From a virus, in the IMG/VR virus record IMGVR_UViG_3300046559_000446, positions 62,001 to 126,000 of that record: a stretch of 64,000 bases of DNA; one strand, given 5' to 3'. A program made the position numbers and the translations under genes. The first letter of the stretch is position 1, and the number at the start of each line of letters is the position of its first letter. Under the pieces are notes generated by a model. That model was not told where the DNA came from. It saw only the letters and a program-made list of their open reading frames with translations, and searched no databases. Positions 22,385-30,124 of the stretch are shown piece after piece.

Positions 22385-22588
22385 ATGAAAACACACCCGT
22401 CAATTACTATTGACCGCCTCTTGGATGCGGTCGAGCGCCGCGATCATTGCCTGGACAATCCGGGCTTCTGCATCGCATGCGGCGGCGAGCAGGATGGCTG
22501 CGAACCGGACGCCAGGAAATACGTCTGCGAGGCCTGCGGCAAGCGGGCGGTGTACGGCGCCGAGGAGATCCTGCAATGCATTTCATGA
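22385..22588 (+). CDS. Small zinc-ribbon protein
   Basis: 67 aa, ATG 22385 with a perfect AGGAGG six bases upstream. Cys at CIACGGEQDGC and CEACG form two CxxC-type knuckles after a helix. Similar phage zinc ribbons occur in early regions; the binding partner is unknown. Confidence 0.65.
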   Translation: MKTHPSITIDRLLDAVERRDHCLDNPGFCIACGGEQDGCEPDARKYVCEACGKRAVYGAEEILQCIS

Positions 22589-22701
22589 TCGGATTCGGGA
22601 TTTTCGTGCTGTGCTGGGGCCTGTTCCCGCGCGTCATGGGCTGGATCACCCTGCTGGCTGTCGTCGCTCTCGTCTTGACCATTGGAGGGTCGCACCAATG
22701 A
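22576..22701 (+). CDS. Two-span membrane protein, 41 aa
   Basis: ATG 22576 lies within the end of the zinc-ribbon gene; the stop overlaps the next ATG. Hydrophobic stretches MIGFGIFVLCWGLF and WITLLAVVALVLTIGG. Unknown. Confidence 0.45.
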   Translation: MHFMIGFGIFVLCWGLFPRVMGWITLLAVVALVLTIGGSHQ

Positions 22702-22904
22702 ACTGGAAACCGGAGGTTAAAATCAGCGGAAACTGGGAGCACAATCGCCTGGTGTTCGCGACCAAGGAAGAGGCCGAAATCAGCGCGCATAGCCTGTTCA
22801 TGCGCTGGACCCTGGCCGAGGATCACCGGGCCGTCGAGAGCAGCGACCCGGTCAACTACGTCATCATCGACGGCGAAATGTCGCCGGTCAGGGAGGGGGC
22901 TTGA
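22698..22904 (+). CDS. Hypothetical 68-aa protein
   Basis: ATGA overlap. Mixed fold: VFATKEEAEISAHSLFMRW, then VNYVIIDGEM. Typical of small phage proteins with a helix between strands. Not recognised. Confidence 0.5.
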   Translation: MNWKPEVKISGNWEHNRLVFATKEEAEISAHSLFMRWTLAEDHRAVESSDPVNYVIIDGEMSPVREGA

Positions 22905-23008
22905 CCCTCGCCTTTATCATCATTCTCCTGGCGGCCAGCGCGCCCAAAACCATGCTGGCCGGCTTAATTGCAACCCTCATCACCCTGAACTGGACGAGAA
23001 CCCAATGA
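22901..23008 (+). CDS. 35-residue membrane peptide (TTG start)
   Basis: TTG 22901 overlaps the upstream TGA (TTGA), stop overlaps the next ATG. Two short hydrophobic runs (LAFIIILLAA; MLAGLIATLITL). Low support beyond the overlaps. Confidence 0.4.
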   Translation: MTLAFIIILLAASAPKTMLAGLIATLITLNWTRTQ

Positions 23009-23280
23009 ACAACAGACCCGAATTTCCCTTTCCGCCCATGCTCTACGGCAATGTCGAAGGGATGGAAGAGCCAATCATTACCGCCGCAGTCGATGTGGGC
23101 GAGGATCTGAGCTTTCTGCCGCCCGACGCCATAATCAACGTCGGCATGCTGCTGATCGTCATGGGCGTCAATGGCATGGACGCCTGCCCCGACCCGATTG
23201 CGACGCTCAACAAGGTGCGGGATTGCGCCTTTGCTTCGCTGGAAAACCTGCGCAAATACACCCAAGAGAGGACAAACTGA
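23005..23280 (+). CDS. Small protein, paralogue 1 of a tandem pair
   Basis: 91 aa, ATG 23005 (overlap). Shares with the next gene the order MLYGN.. / LPPDAIINVGMLLIVMG / VRDCAFASLENLRKY. The pair most likely arose by duplication. No known domain. Close to an HTH gene at 23741. Confidence 0.6.
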   Translation: MNNRPEFPFPPMLYGNVEGMEEPIITAAVDVGEDLSFLPPDAIINVGMLLIVMGVNGMDACPDPIATLNKVRDCAFASLENLRKYTQERTN

Positions 23281-23561
23281 TGAGCACGGAAATGAACTTC
23301 GACAGGCATGCGCCGACTTTTTACGGCAATATCAGCATGCTCGAGAAACTCACGCTCGGCATGATGCTGACGCGGCTGCTGAAGGGCGACCTGGCGCTGG
23401 CGCCGCCAAAGTTCCTGCTGAACCTTGGCATGCTGCTGATCGTCTCGGCCATGCAGCGCATGAAGACCGACAAGCCCGACGCCATCATGGCCGACATTTC
23501 CGACTGCGCCGTGCGCTCCCTGTCCAACATGCGAGCCTGGATGCATGACAATGAAATGTAA
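23280..23561 (+). CDS. Small protein, paralogue 2 of a tandem pair
   Basis: 93 aa, ATG 23280 in TGATGA. Aligns with paralogue 1: TFYGN, APPKFLLNLGMLLIVSAMQ, ISDCAVRSLSNMRAW. The hydrophobic core motif NLGMLLIV and a Cys are kept, charge is not. Function unknown. Confidence 0.6.
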   Translation: MSTEMNFDRHAPTFYGNISMLEKLTLGMMLTRLLKGDLALAPPKFLLNLGMLLIVSAMQRMKTDKPDAIMADISDCAVRSLSNMRAWMHDNEM

Positions 23562-23751
23562 TCAGTGCCGGTTCTACGATCCGCTCTCCAAGCCGTGGGA
23601 GTGGCGCGGCTCCTGCAACATCAAGCTGCCGCCTGGCGCTATTATGGACGCCAACGGGGGCTATATTCCCGACAGGTTCACGCGCGGCGATTCGGGCTGC
23701 GATCTGGGCCAGCCGATTGAAGAAAAGGAGGAAACAGCCGATGACGCCTGA
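23545..23751 (+). CDS. Small Cys-containing protein
   Basis: 68 aa, ATG 23545 inside the end of paralogue 2. Cys arrangement KCNQCRFY, GSCNIKLPPG, SGCDLG could bind zinc or a metal. Conserved cysteine-rich proteins of this type occur in phages; role unknown. Confidence 0.6.
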   Translation: MTMKCNQCRFYDPLSKPWEWRGSCNIKLPPGAIMDANGGYIPDRFTRGDSGCDLGQPIEEKEETADDA

Positions 23752-23968
23752 AATGTTGGAAACCGTGGGCCAGAACCTGTTCGGCGCTCATTGGATCGGG
23801 GAACTGGCCGCGCGCTTGAACGTGGCGCCGCGTACGGTTCGGCGCTGGGCCAGGGGTGAGTTCGCCATGCCAAAGGACGCCCAGGAGGCTCTGGGGGTGA
23901 TCGCGCAGGAGCGGGTCCGGGAGGCGGCGCGCGCTTTGGAGGGGTTGCTTGGCGCTGGACAGAATTGA
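23741..23968 (+). CDS. Helix-turn-helix regulator (Aca-like position)
   Basis: 75 aa from ATG 23741 with GAGGA nine bases upstream. HTH: WIGELAARLNVAPRTVRRW followed by ARGEFAMPKD, where RTVRRW is the recognition helix. It terminates the block of small ORFs and is followed by a hairpin. Could repress its own operon. The acr-aca style layout is an inference from context. Confidence 0.75.
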   Translation: MTPEMLETVGQNLFGAHWIGELAARLNVAPRTVRRWARGEFAMPKDAQEALGVIAQERVREAARALEGLLGAGQN

Positions 23969-24005
23969 AATCCGGGCCTAAGTTGGACGCCCCAAATAAA
24001 CAAGA

Positions 24006-24025
24006 CCCCGGCCTTGCGGCTGGGG
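24006..24025. terminator. Hairpin after the HTH gene (possible terminator)
   Basis: CCCCGGCC, TTGC, GGCTGGGG: an 8-pair stem with one G-T pair. Few T follow on either strand, so termination would be weak. Confidence 0.45.
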
Positions 24026-24172
24026 CCTTGGTCTGCACTACCACCGGGAGAACGGACGACGGGACGACAGGAGAATAGTCAGTGGACGCTGACTTGACAG
24101 CAATTTAGGCTCCCCCGTCATCATTGTCAACGAACAGCCTTGCATTTTGCAGGGGCGGGAGAGCTTTGCGCG

Positions 24173-24826
24173 ATGGCTGACTATGATGTTGAAAAGATCA
24201 AGAAAATTATCGCCATGCTGTCGAGCGAACACGATGGCGAGGCTGCTGCGGCTGCAAGAATGCTTTGCATTCACGCAAAAAAGCAGGGCCACAACGTCAC
24301 AGAAATGATGGCGGCGGTTTTTGGCGGGGGCGGCGGCGGCATGCTGCAGTATAGGCTCGACGCCGCCTTGCACATGGTCGAGGTCGCCAAAGAGGCGGTC
24401 GCGGTGGCGCTGGCTAAGGCCGAAGAAGAGAAGGCCAAGCGCATCGCGCTGGAGCGCCATCGAGACGCAGGCTTTACGGCAACGTCGGCGCCGCGCCCGC
24501 AGCAAGAGGATCGATCCGCCTTCTGGAACGCAGCAGCCAACGCACGGGCGTCGAGCAATCCCGATCCCTGGGCTTGGGGAGCGCCGCCGTGGGGGGCCAA
24601 GCCCTCGCCCCCACCGCCGCCCTGGATGGACATCCTGCGCGATATGTTCGACCGGCACGGCGTGTCCATGCTGACGCAATGGGAGCAAAATTTTGTCGTT
24701 GACCTGATCGACCGAGGCATCCGCCATCCGAGCGAAAAGCAAGAGGCGGTGATTGTCAGGATCGTGGCGAAATACCGCACATGGGAAGACACTGGAAATT
24801 GTGGTTTTCACAGCGTCGGGCGATAG
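24173..24826 (+). CDS. DUF2786-like protein
   Basis: 217 aa, ATG 24173. The N-terminus KIKKIIAMLSSEHDGEAAAA then RMLCIHAKKQGHNV resembles the DUF2786 N-terminal helical domain (K.LL..A....T..EA..A....A..L). A Gly/Pro-rich linker follows (GGGGGG near residue 50; SPPPPPW near 155) and a C-terminal helical part (WEQNFVVDLIDRGIRHPSEK). Upstream of the primase, separated from it by a strong terminator. Role unknown. Confidence 0.55.
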   Translation: MADYDVEKIKKIIAMLSSEHDGEAAAAARMLCIHAKKQGHNVTEMMAAVFGGGGGGMLQYRLDAALHMVEVAKEAVAVALAKAEEEKAKRIALERHRDAGFTATSAPRPQQEDRSAFWNAAANARASSNPDPWAWGAPPWGAKPSPPPPPWMDILRDMFDRHGVSMLTQWEQNFVVDLIDRGIRHPSEKQEAVIVRIVAKYRTWEDTGNCGFHSVGR

Positions 24827-24832
24827 ACAAAG

Positions 24833-24868
24833 AAACGGGGGCTTGCGCCCCCGTTTGCAGTTTTTGCC
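24833..24868 (+). terminator. Intrinsic terminator after the DUF2786-like gene
   Basis: AAACGGGGGC, TTGC, GCCCCCGTTT form a 10-bp stem, followed by GCAGTTTTT. Seven bases after the stop. Confidence 0.8.
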
Positions 24869-24921
24869 CAAACAACACACCCAAAAGGCAGACCCGAACG
24901 ATGGAAAAGGGACCGACTTAG

Positions 24922-27798
24922 ATGTCGAATATAGATCACGGTTCAGGCGGAAGCAAGGGCGGCGGCGGGGGCGGCTCGCAATATCGGTTTTTTCAGATGA
25001 TGGCTAATTATGCCGATTTGCTGATCGACGCCGGCTATCCCATCATCCCGGTCAAGGGCAAGATCCCGACAGACGAAGGTTGGCTGGATCGAAAATACAG
25101 CAAGAGCGACATGCGCGAGCGCATGCTGGCCGGCGGCAATATCGGCCTGCCCCTGGGCCGTGAAGTGGGCGACGACATGGCGCTGGTGTCCATCGACGTC
25201 GATATCCCATTTCTGGCCCCTGCCGAGGCGGTGCGCGGCGTCATGCCAGACGGGCCGACCTGCTATGGAAATCAGCCAAAATTTAAGATGATCGCGCGTG
25301 TGCCCCTGGCCGAAGCTTATTCGCGGGATTATCCCTTTGTGCGCTACAACGGCGCCGGCGAGGAAAAAATCCAGGTCCAGGTGCTGGGCAAGGGCAAACA
25401 AGCGGTGATTTTCGGCATCCATCCCGAAACCGGCAAAATGTATTTTTGGGACGCCGATTCGCAGCAACGGCGCATTTTCGAAATGGCGCCGGATGATTGG
25501 CCGGCAATTAACAACATCGAGACGCTGATAGGATCGATAGCGCGGGCGCTGGAGCCGTTCGGCTGGTCCCGGCGGGCGTCAGGCGTCGGCGGGGCGTCGC
25601 CGCGCGCCCAGGCCTATCCGGAGGGCGTCGAGATCCCGGAGCATATCCTGGACGCGGTCGAAGCTTACCTGAACCGCGAGATCGCCGTCCTGGCCGGCAT
25701 GGCGCCTGGCACGGGGCGCGGGACCAAAGCTTTCGAAATCGGCTGCTGGGCCGGGTTCGCGCTGCGCGATGGCGGCATTGATTTTGACGCGGTGCGGGCC
25801 GAGGTGTCGGACGCCCTGGGCGAAAATCAAAAAGACCTGCGACAATTCGACAATGGCGTGGCTAAGTCGGACGGGCAGCAATTCGCAGAGCCAAAAATCG
25901 ACTGGAACGCCGAGGCGGCAAAGATGGGCGGGCCTGGGCCAGCGCCAAACGTCACCTCAATCGGCCATGACGGCTACAGGATCGCCCTCGCCACGCTGCA
26001 CCGGACCCTTGAGCGCCGGCATGTGCTGCGCCATGGCACAGACACGTCATATGCGGCGCTGATCGCGGAGGCGGCGACCCTGTCCTGGCGTGGTTCGCTT
26101 TACCGCAACATGGCCGGCGATGTGGTGCGGGTGATGCCGTCCGCCGGCGCGCATGGCACGGCGGCGCCAAAGGGCACGTTGAAGGATCCGACGCCGCCGC
26201 AAGTGCGGGTATCGGTTCCGGATGATTGCGAGGTGCGGCTGATGATCGGGGACGCGGTCACAACCTGGGAGCGGGTCAGGATCCCGGACGAGGGCGGGCC
26301 GTCGCATATCGTGATCAATCGCGACCCCAACGGCGAGGACATATCGTGGAGGGGCGCCGGCGGGCTGAAGGTCGAGGGCGCCAAAACCTCGATCTGGGCC
26401 AGGCGCGCGGCGCACAATCACGGGCGCGAGGCCTGGATTGACGACCGCGACGCCTGGGTGAAATGCGCCTTGCCCAAGGGCGAAGGGATTAAGGCGGTGG
26501 TGAAGGCCTTCCGGACCAATGCCGGCACAGTGGGGACGCCGTGGCTGCGCTCGGTATCGACGGCGCCGTCTTTCGGCAGGGACGGGCGGCTGCTGATGGA
26601 TGACGGGCCGCTGGAGACGGCGGCGGGTGAAATCGTGTTTACGGTCCAGGGGGCGATGCGCGGCCACGTCAAGCTGATGCATATTGACGACGCCAAGAAG
26701 GTGCTGATGGACTTCCTGGCCCTGTTTCCGTTCGCTGACGACGTGAGCGAATCGGTGGGCCTGGCGCTGTTCCTGTCGCTGATCGCGCGCGGGGCCTTTG
26801 GCGTGGGGCCGGCTTACGTGATCGACGCGCCGGATTATGGCGCCGGCAAAACTTTTCTGGCCGGCAAGCTGGGGCTGTTTTCGGGGCAACCCATGAACCT
26901 TATCCCGTGCGGCGTGGACAAGGGCGAAGAGGAATTAAGCAAGCGTTTCGAGACGGCGCTGATGACGGAGGCGAGCGGGATGCTTTTGCTCGATGATGTG
27001 CCGCATGGAAAGATGCCGAACTTTCCGACGATGCGAACCTACCTAAGCGCGACCACGCCAGAGCTAAAAATCCGGCGGTTCGGCAAAAACGACGATCACA
27101 AGACAGTCAGGACGGACGCGACCACGCTTGCGGTCACCGGCTGCGCGGTCGAAGTGAGCAAGGACATGGTGCGGCGGGTGCTGCGCACGAACCTGGATCC
27201 GCGCAAGGCGGCGGACAGGGTGGAGTGGGAGGCCGAGGCCTGCCGGCTGGACCTGGACGCCATGTATGCAGACCCGGCAGCGCACGGGCGCGTCCTGGGG
27301 GCCGCGCTGACGGTCCTAGACCATAACTGGCGCACCAGGCCGGCCAGGCTCGATCCGTCGCAGAATTACGAAGCTTGGTCGCGGGTGGTCAGGGAAGCTT
27401 GCAAGGCGGTCACTAATTTTGATCCGGACGATTCCAGGGCGGTGCTTGAGGCGATGGACGCCGATCATGAGCAATGGAGCGACACGCTGCTGGCGGTCAA
27501 GGCGGTGATGGACGGCAAGCCGTTCACGGTCGCGGAACTTGTGGAGAAAGCGCAGGCGTCGGGGAGCACGTTCGGGAGCGTGGGCGCGCCTAGCCCGGCT
27601 CAGGCGGCGCTCGATCACCTCATAGATGAATTTGAACTGCACCGCATCAAAGCAAGCCGGTTTGCGAAACGGCTGGGCCGGTTCCTGCTCAAGCATCGCG
27701 ATAGGCCATTGTGGGAAAAGGGTAAGGAAATTTTCTTGCGCCAGGCCGCCAAGCGAACACAGTTTAAGGGCGAAAAGACGGTCTGGCGGTTCGAATAG
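24922..27798 (+). CDS. Bifunctional primase-polymerase / helicase
   Basis: 958 aa, ATG 24922. The N-terminal part matches the prim-pol domain: GYPIIPVKGKIP, GGNIGLPLG, ALVSIDVD with catalytic Asp92-x-Asp94, and later VQVLGKGKQAVIFG. The C-terminal half holds an AAA/SF3-like ATPase: YGAGKTFLAGKLG (Walker A, Gly640-Thr644) and LLLDDVPHG (Walker B, Asp691/Asp692). This is the single-polypeptide primase-helicase typical of phages that lack DnaB and DnaG homologues. It ends next to the repeat-rich candidate origin, its likely site of action. Confidence 0.9.
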   Translation: MSNIDHGSGGSKGGGGGGSQYRFFQMMANYADLLIDAGYPIIPVKGKIPTDEGWLDRKYSKSDMRERMLAGGNIGLPLGREVGDDMALVSIDVDIPFLAPAEAVRGVMPDGPTCYGNQPKFKMIARVPLAEAYSRDYPFVRYNGAGEEKIQVQVLGKGKQAVIFGIHPETGKMYFWDADSQQRRIFEMAPDDWPAINNIETLIGSIARALEPFGWSRRASGVGGASPRAQAYPEGVEIPEHILDAVEAYLNREIAVLAGMAPGTGRGTKAFEIGCWAGFALRDGGIDFDAVRAEVSDALGENQKDLRQFDNGVAKSDGQQFAEPKIDWNAEAAKMGGPGPAPNVTSIGHDGYRIALATLHRTLERRHVLRHGTDTSYAALIAEAATLSWRGSLYRNMAGDVVRVMPSAGAHGTAAPKGTLKDPTPPQVRVSVPDDCEVRLMIGDAVTTWERVRIPDEGGPSHIVINRDPNGEDISWRGAGGLKVEGAKTSIWARRAAHNHGREAWIDDRDAWVKCALPKGEGIKAVVKAFRTNAGTVGTPWLRSVSTAPSFGRDGRLLMDDGPLETAAGEIVFTVQGAMRGHVKLMHIDDAKKVLMDFLALFPFADDVSESVGLALFLSLIARGAFGVGPAYVIDAPDYGAGKTFLAGKLGLFSGQPMNLIPCGVDKGEEELSKRFETALMTEASGMLLLDDVPHGKMPNFPTMRTYLSATTPELKIRRFGKNDDHKTVRTDATTLAVTGCAVEVSKDMVRRVLRTNLDPRKAADRVEWEAEACRLDLDAMYADPAAHGRVLGAALTVLDHNWRTRPARLDPSQNYEAWSRVVREACKAVTNFDPDDSRAVLEAMDADHEQWSDTLLAVKAVMDGKPFTVAELVEKAQASGSTFGSVGAPSPAQAALDHLIDEFELHRIKASRFAKRLGRFLLKHRDRPLWEKGKEIFLRQAAKRTQFKGEKTVWRFE

Positions 27799-28161
27799 TG
27801 TTAGGGGTTTGGGGAAAATTTTGGGGGTTTTATGGGGGTTTGCGTTTGAGCAAACCCCTAACCATTTTTCCTGTTAAATCAATGGTTTAGGACGTAATAC
27901 AGGGGTTTTAGGGGTTTTATTTTATATTTAAGGAATATTTTTTATATCTTATGTCTTAATATGAGACACATATGAATGATTTTTCTATATAAAGGTAGCT
28001 CGTAAAACCCCTAAAACCCCTAAAATCGAGAAAGGCCTTTAGAATCATGGTTTTAAGGCTAGGGGTTTGTTTGCCAGGGGTTTTATTTCAAACACCTAAG
28101 CAAACCCCTAAACGAAAGAAAGACGCCCGGAGGCGTCAATCTAGTTGACTTTCGTTAAAGG
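27799..28161. other. Candidate replication origin: AT-rich core between AGGGGTTT repeats
   Basis: 363 gene-free bases between the primase-helicase and a - strand HTH-like gene. Nine copies of AGGGGTTT or its complement: + at 27803, 27901, 27910, 28061, 28076; - at 27852, 28005, 28014, 28102, plus two GGGGGTTT (27823, 27834). The first three are exactly 49 bp apart, and the pairs at 27901/27910 and 28005/28014 are 9 bp apart in opposite orientation around an AT-only-like core (27918-28004), a possible unwinding element. GGGG runs at 27804-27838 could form a G-quadruplex. GGGGTTTGC/GCAAACCCC makes a hairpin at 27835-27858. Confidence 0.65.
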
Positions 28162-28368
28162 TCACGATTTCGTATACGTCATGACTTGTTTTTGTGACAT
28201 GCCGGTGCGGATCATGAGGCGCAGGAACATTGCGACAGGCAATGGCGGCCCGATATGCTGCCAGTGCTGATAGTGGGTCTGCCGAGAGTAGCCGAACAGG
28301 GCGGCGCATTGCGGCCCTGTTAGTTTGAGGTGGCGCAAGGCCATGCAATATTCGGTGGCGTCCATCAT
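28162..28368 (-). CDS. Small HTH-like DNA-binding protein next to the origin
   Basis: 68 aa, ATG 28368 overlapping the upstream TGA. LRHLKLTGPQCAALFGYSRQ followed by THYQHWQ has the spacing of a helix-turn-helix of XRE type (T-x-x-x-A-x-x-x-G-x-S). Position beside the repeat region makes it a candidate origin- or operator-binding protein; inference. Confidence 0.55.
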   Translation of the reverse strand: MMDATEYCMALRHLKLTGPQCAALFGYSRQTHYQHWQHIGPPLPVAMFLRLMIRTGMSQKQVMTYTKS

Positions 28369-28580
28369 TTGACCCTCGTCTTTTCAATGCGCCAGGTATA
28401 TGCGGCGTTTTGGGTGATCGCCAAGCCTTCGTCGCGCCTGTCATGGTTGAAGCGCACGATGCGGAAGGCGTAGCGAAAGGCGGCGTCGCCGCGCTTGAAA
28501 GCGTCGTCGGCGCATCCCTGGCGATGGGCCGCCTGATCGGCGGCGCCACGGGCGGTTTTGAAGGTTTGGGCGAGAATCAT
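28365..28580 (-). CDS. Hypothetical basic 71-aa protein
   Basis: ATG 28580 with AAAGGA eight bases upstream is preferred over the frame's extension to 28676. Helical and basic (FKTARGAADQAAHRQGCADD, FRIVRFNHDRRDEG). Unknown. Confidence 0.5.
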   Translation of the reverse strand: MILAQTFKTARGAADQAAHRQGCADDAFKRGDAAFRYAFRIVRFNHDRRDEGLAITQNAAYTWRIEKTRVK

Positions 28581-28596
28581 GGCGGTTTTCCTTTGG

Positions 28597-29163
28597 TTAG
28601 CGCGCCAGGGAGGCGGCGTTGCGGGCCTTGATGGCGGCAATTTTGGCGTCGGTGTGGACCGAACGACGCTTGCCATAAGCGGCGCGAACCTGGCGGAAGC
28701 CGGCTTGCGTCAGGGCGCTTTCAGCGGCCAGGAGCACGGCGTCAACGACGTCGAAAGCGGCCTTTTGGGTGTCGTAGCTGCCGCCGTCCTGGCTCTCAGC
28801 GACCAAGTCGGCGGCATCGACGGCGGCCTGGATGTGCTGATCGATCACCAGGCGTTCGGCCTGATAGGCCTTCCACGAGGCGCGCTCGAAATCGCGCAGC
28901 GCCTTCATGTCATGCTTGGACATGCAGCCGTCCAGGTTTTCCAGGATGAAATCGGCGCCTTCTGCGGTCAAATGCATGGCGTCATGTTCGACGCGGATGA
29001 GGATCGGGCTGTTCAGGCGCAGCGACAGGTCTTTTTCTTCGCGGTTGCCGCAATGGATGATGTGGCCGCCGGCGGTGAAATCAAGGTCGCTGCGAGCGCC
29101 TGTGATGATGGCGAGGACGGCGCGGTCGTTAACGGTGCGGGCGAGTGTCGGGGAAGTGGTCAT
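28597..29163 (-). CDS. Hypothetical 188-aa helical protein
   Basis: ATG 29163 with AGGAG eight bases upstream, behind a promoter that lies inside a 30-bp palindrome. N-terminal beta part (DLDFTAGGHIIHCGNREE..), then helical (SKHDMKALRDFERASWKAYQ) and a basic end (YGKRRSVHTDAKIAAIKAR). Unknown; it forms one unit with the two genes downstream. Confidence 0.6.
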   Translation of the reverse strand: MTTSPTLARTVNDRAVLAIITGARSDLDFTAGGHIIHCGNREEKDLSLRLNSPILIRVEHDAMHLTAEGADFILENLDGCMSKHDMKALRDFERASWKAYQAERLVIDQHIQAAVDAADLVAESQDGGSYDTQKAAFDVVDAVLLAAESALTQAGFRQVRAAYGKRRSVHTDAKIAAIKARNAASLAR

Positions 29164-29189
29164 AACGTGTGCTCCTGTTCGGTGTCTCT

Positions 29190-29218
29190 TATGTAAACTG
29201 GGTTGACAGGCTTGTCAA
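29190..29218 (-). promoter_or_regulatory. Promoter embedded in a palindrome
   Basis: On the - strand TTGACA (29218-29213), 17-base spacer, TACATA (29195-29190). The -35 box is part of the 30-bp perfect palindrome 29196-29225, so any protein bound there would block it. Confidence 0.5.
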
Positions 29219-29225
29219 CCCAGTT
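29196..29225. promoter_or_regulatory. 30-bp perfect palindrome (operator or attenuator)
   Basis: AACTGGGTTGACA and TGTCAACCCAGTT, 13-bp perfect arms around GGCT. It stands between the stop of 29236-30021 and the start of 28597-29163, both on the - strand. It contains TTGACA in both directions. No T run follows, so an operator is more likely than a terminator. Confidence 0.7.
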
Positions 29226-29235
29226 GTCGAATTAT

Positions 29236-30021
29236 TTACGCCTGGGCGCCAACAAAACGCTTGGCGGTGGCGCCGTGGGCGATGATCACCATGGACGCTT
29301 TCGCCTTTGCGCTGGTGCCGCCGCAGGCCTGGCAAGCGTCGCAGGAGGTCTTCACGCCGGCTTCTTTCGACGCCGGGCAGATCACTTCACCCTTGGCCTT
29401 AGCCTCCGACGGGGTGCGGACGCGGAACGAGCGCCAGCCGGCGGCGGTCGCGTCCGCCAGGTCGGCCAGGCTGTCGCATGACGCCATGCAGATGGTCTTG
29501 AGCGCCTGGAAACGAGCGTCGCGCCATTGGTGCGAATAGCCGTTAGTGAAGGCGGCGCGAAGCGTGGCGGCGCGCCAGACCTGGAAAGGCACAGCAGCTG
29601 GATCGCCATATGTGCCGAGGCGGAAGCCCAGGCCGGCGAACAATTCCGGAAGGATGGCAACGTCATAATCGACGCCCGGCTCGGCGTAGCGGTCGCCACG
29701 GATTAGCGTCTCGTATACGCTGCGAACGCTGCGCCCGACGTTGACGTAGCAGGCGCCACCCAAATACGGGCGCATGAGGCAGTCACCGCACACGCTGCTG
29801 TCAAGGCCGCTCTTGAGCGCGACGACCGGCGACACATCCGAGCGGATGATAAAGGTCTGCACCATCGCGCCCGTCTTGACGTTGGTGCTGGCCGAGGTGA
29901 TTTTGTTGGCGATGGCGACAATCGGGGCGCCGTCGATCATCGACGGGCCACGATAAAGGACGACGCCGCAAAAGCGATTGGACTTGAGAGCGGCGAGCAT
30001 GTCGGAGGCGGTGCGGATCAT
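29236..30021 (-). CDS. Conserved phage protein with two Cys clusters (DUF7227-like)
   Basis: 261 aa, ATG 30021. The first 110 residues contain SMIDGAPIVAIANKI, NVKTGAMVQTFII and VCGDCLMRPYLGGACYVNV; the end has TSCDACQACGGTSAKAK. The spacing matches a widely distributed phage protein of unknown function that I believe is DUF7227; the name is from memory and should be checked. The Cys knuckles suggest metal binding. Driven by a family promoter at 30089-30061. Confidence 0.65.
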   Translation of the reverse strand: MIRTASDMLAALKSNRFCGVVLYRGPSMIDGAPIVAIANKITSASTNVKTGAMVQTFIIRSDVSPVVALKSGLDSSVCGDCLMRPYLGGACYVNVGRSVRSVYETLIRGDRYAEPGVDYDVAILPELFAGLGFRLGTYGDPAAVPFQVWRAATLRAAFTNGYSHQWRDARFQALKTICMASCDSLADLADATAAGWRSFRVRTPSEAKAKGEVICPASKEAGVKTSCDACQACGGTSAKAKASMVIIAHGATAKRFVGAQA

Positions 30022-30060
30022 GTGGAGAGGCCTTTTTGTCTGCGGCGTTGAACTGTCCCG

Positions 30061-30089
30061 AATATAGCCACAGCGTATGCGCCTGTCAA
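30061..30089 (-). promoter_or_regulatory. Promoter of the TTGACA/CGAACACG family, - strand
   Basis: TTGACA 30089-30084, octamer variant CGCATACG 30081-30074, TATATT 30066-30061, spacer 17. Back-to-back with the + promoter at 30125. Confidence 0.75.
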
Positions 30090-30124
30090 CTAGGTTTACA
30101 AATTAAAATAAATTATTTTTGCGC

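Noticed and set aside
24093-24125. Promoter TTGACAGCAATTTAGG.. upstream of the DUF2786-like gene
   Set aside because: No acceptable -10 box at 16-19 bases and no family octamer.
27901-28021. Telomere-like (TTTTAGGGG) repeats implying hairpin or telomere ends
   Set aside because: Only short interspersed copies inside the genome next to replication genes; an origin explains them better.
28061-28109. CRISPR array in the repeat-rich gap
   Set aside because: Repeats are 8-9 bp, irregularly spaced and in both orientations; no direct repeats with uniform spacers.
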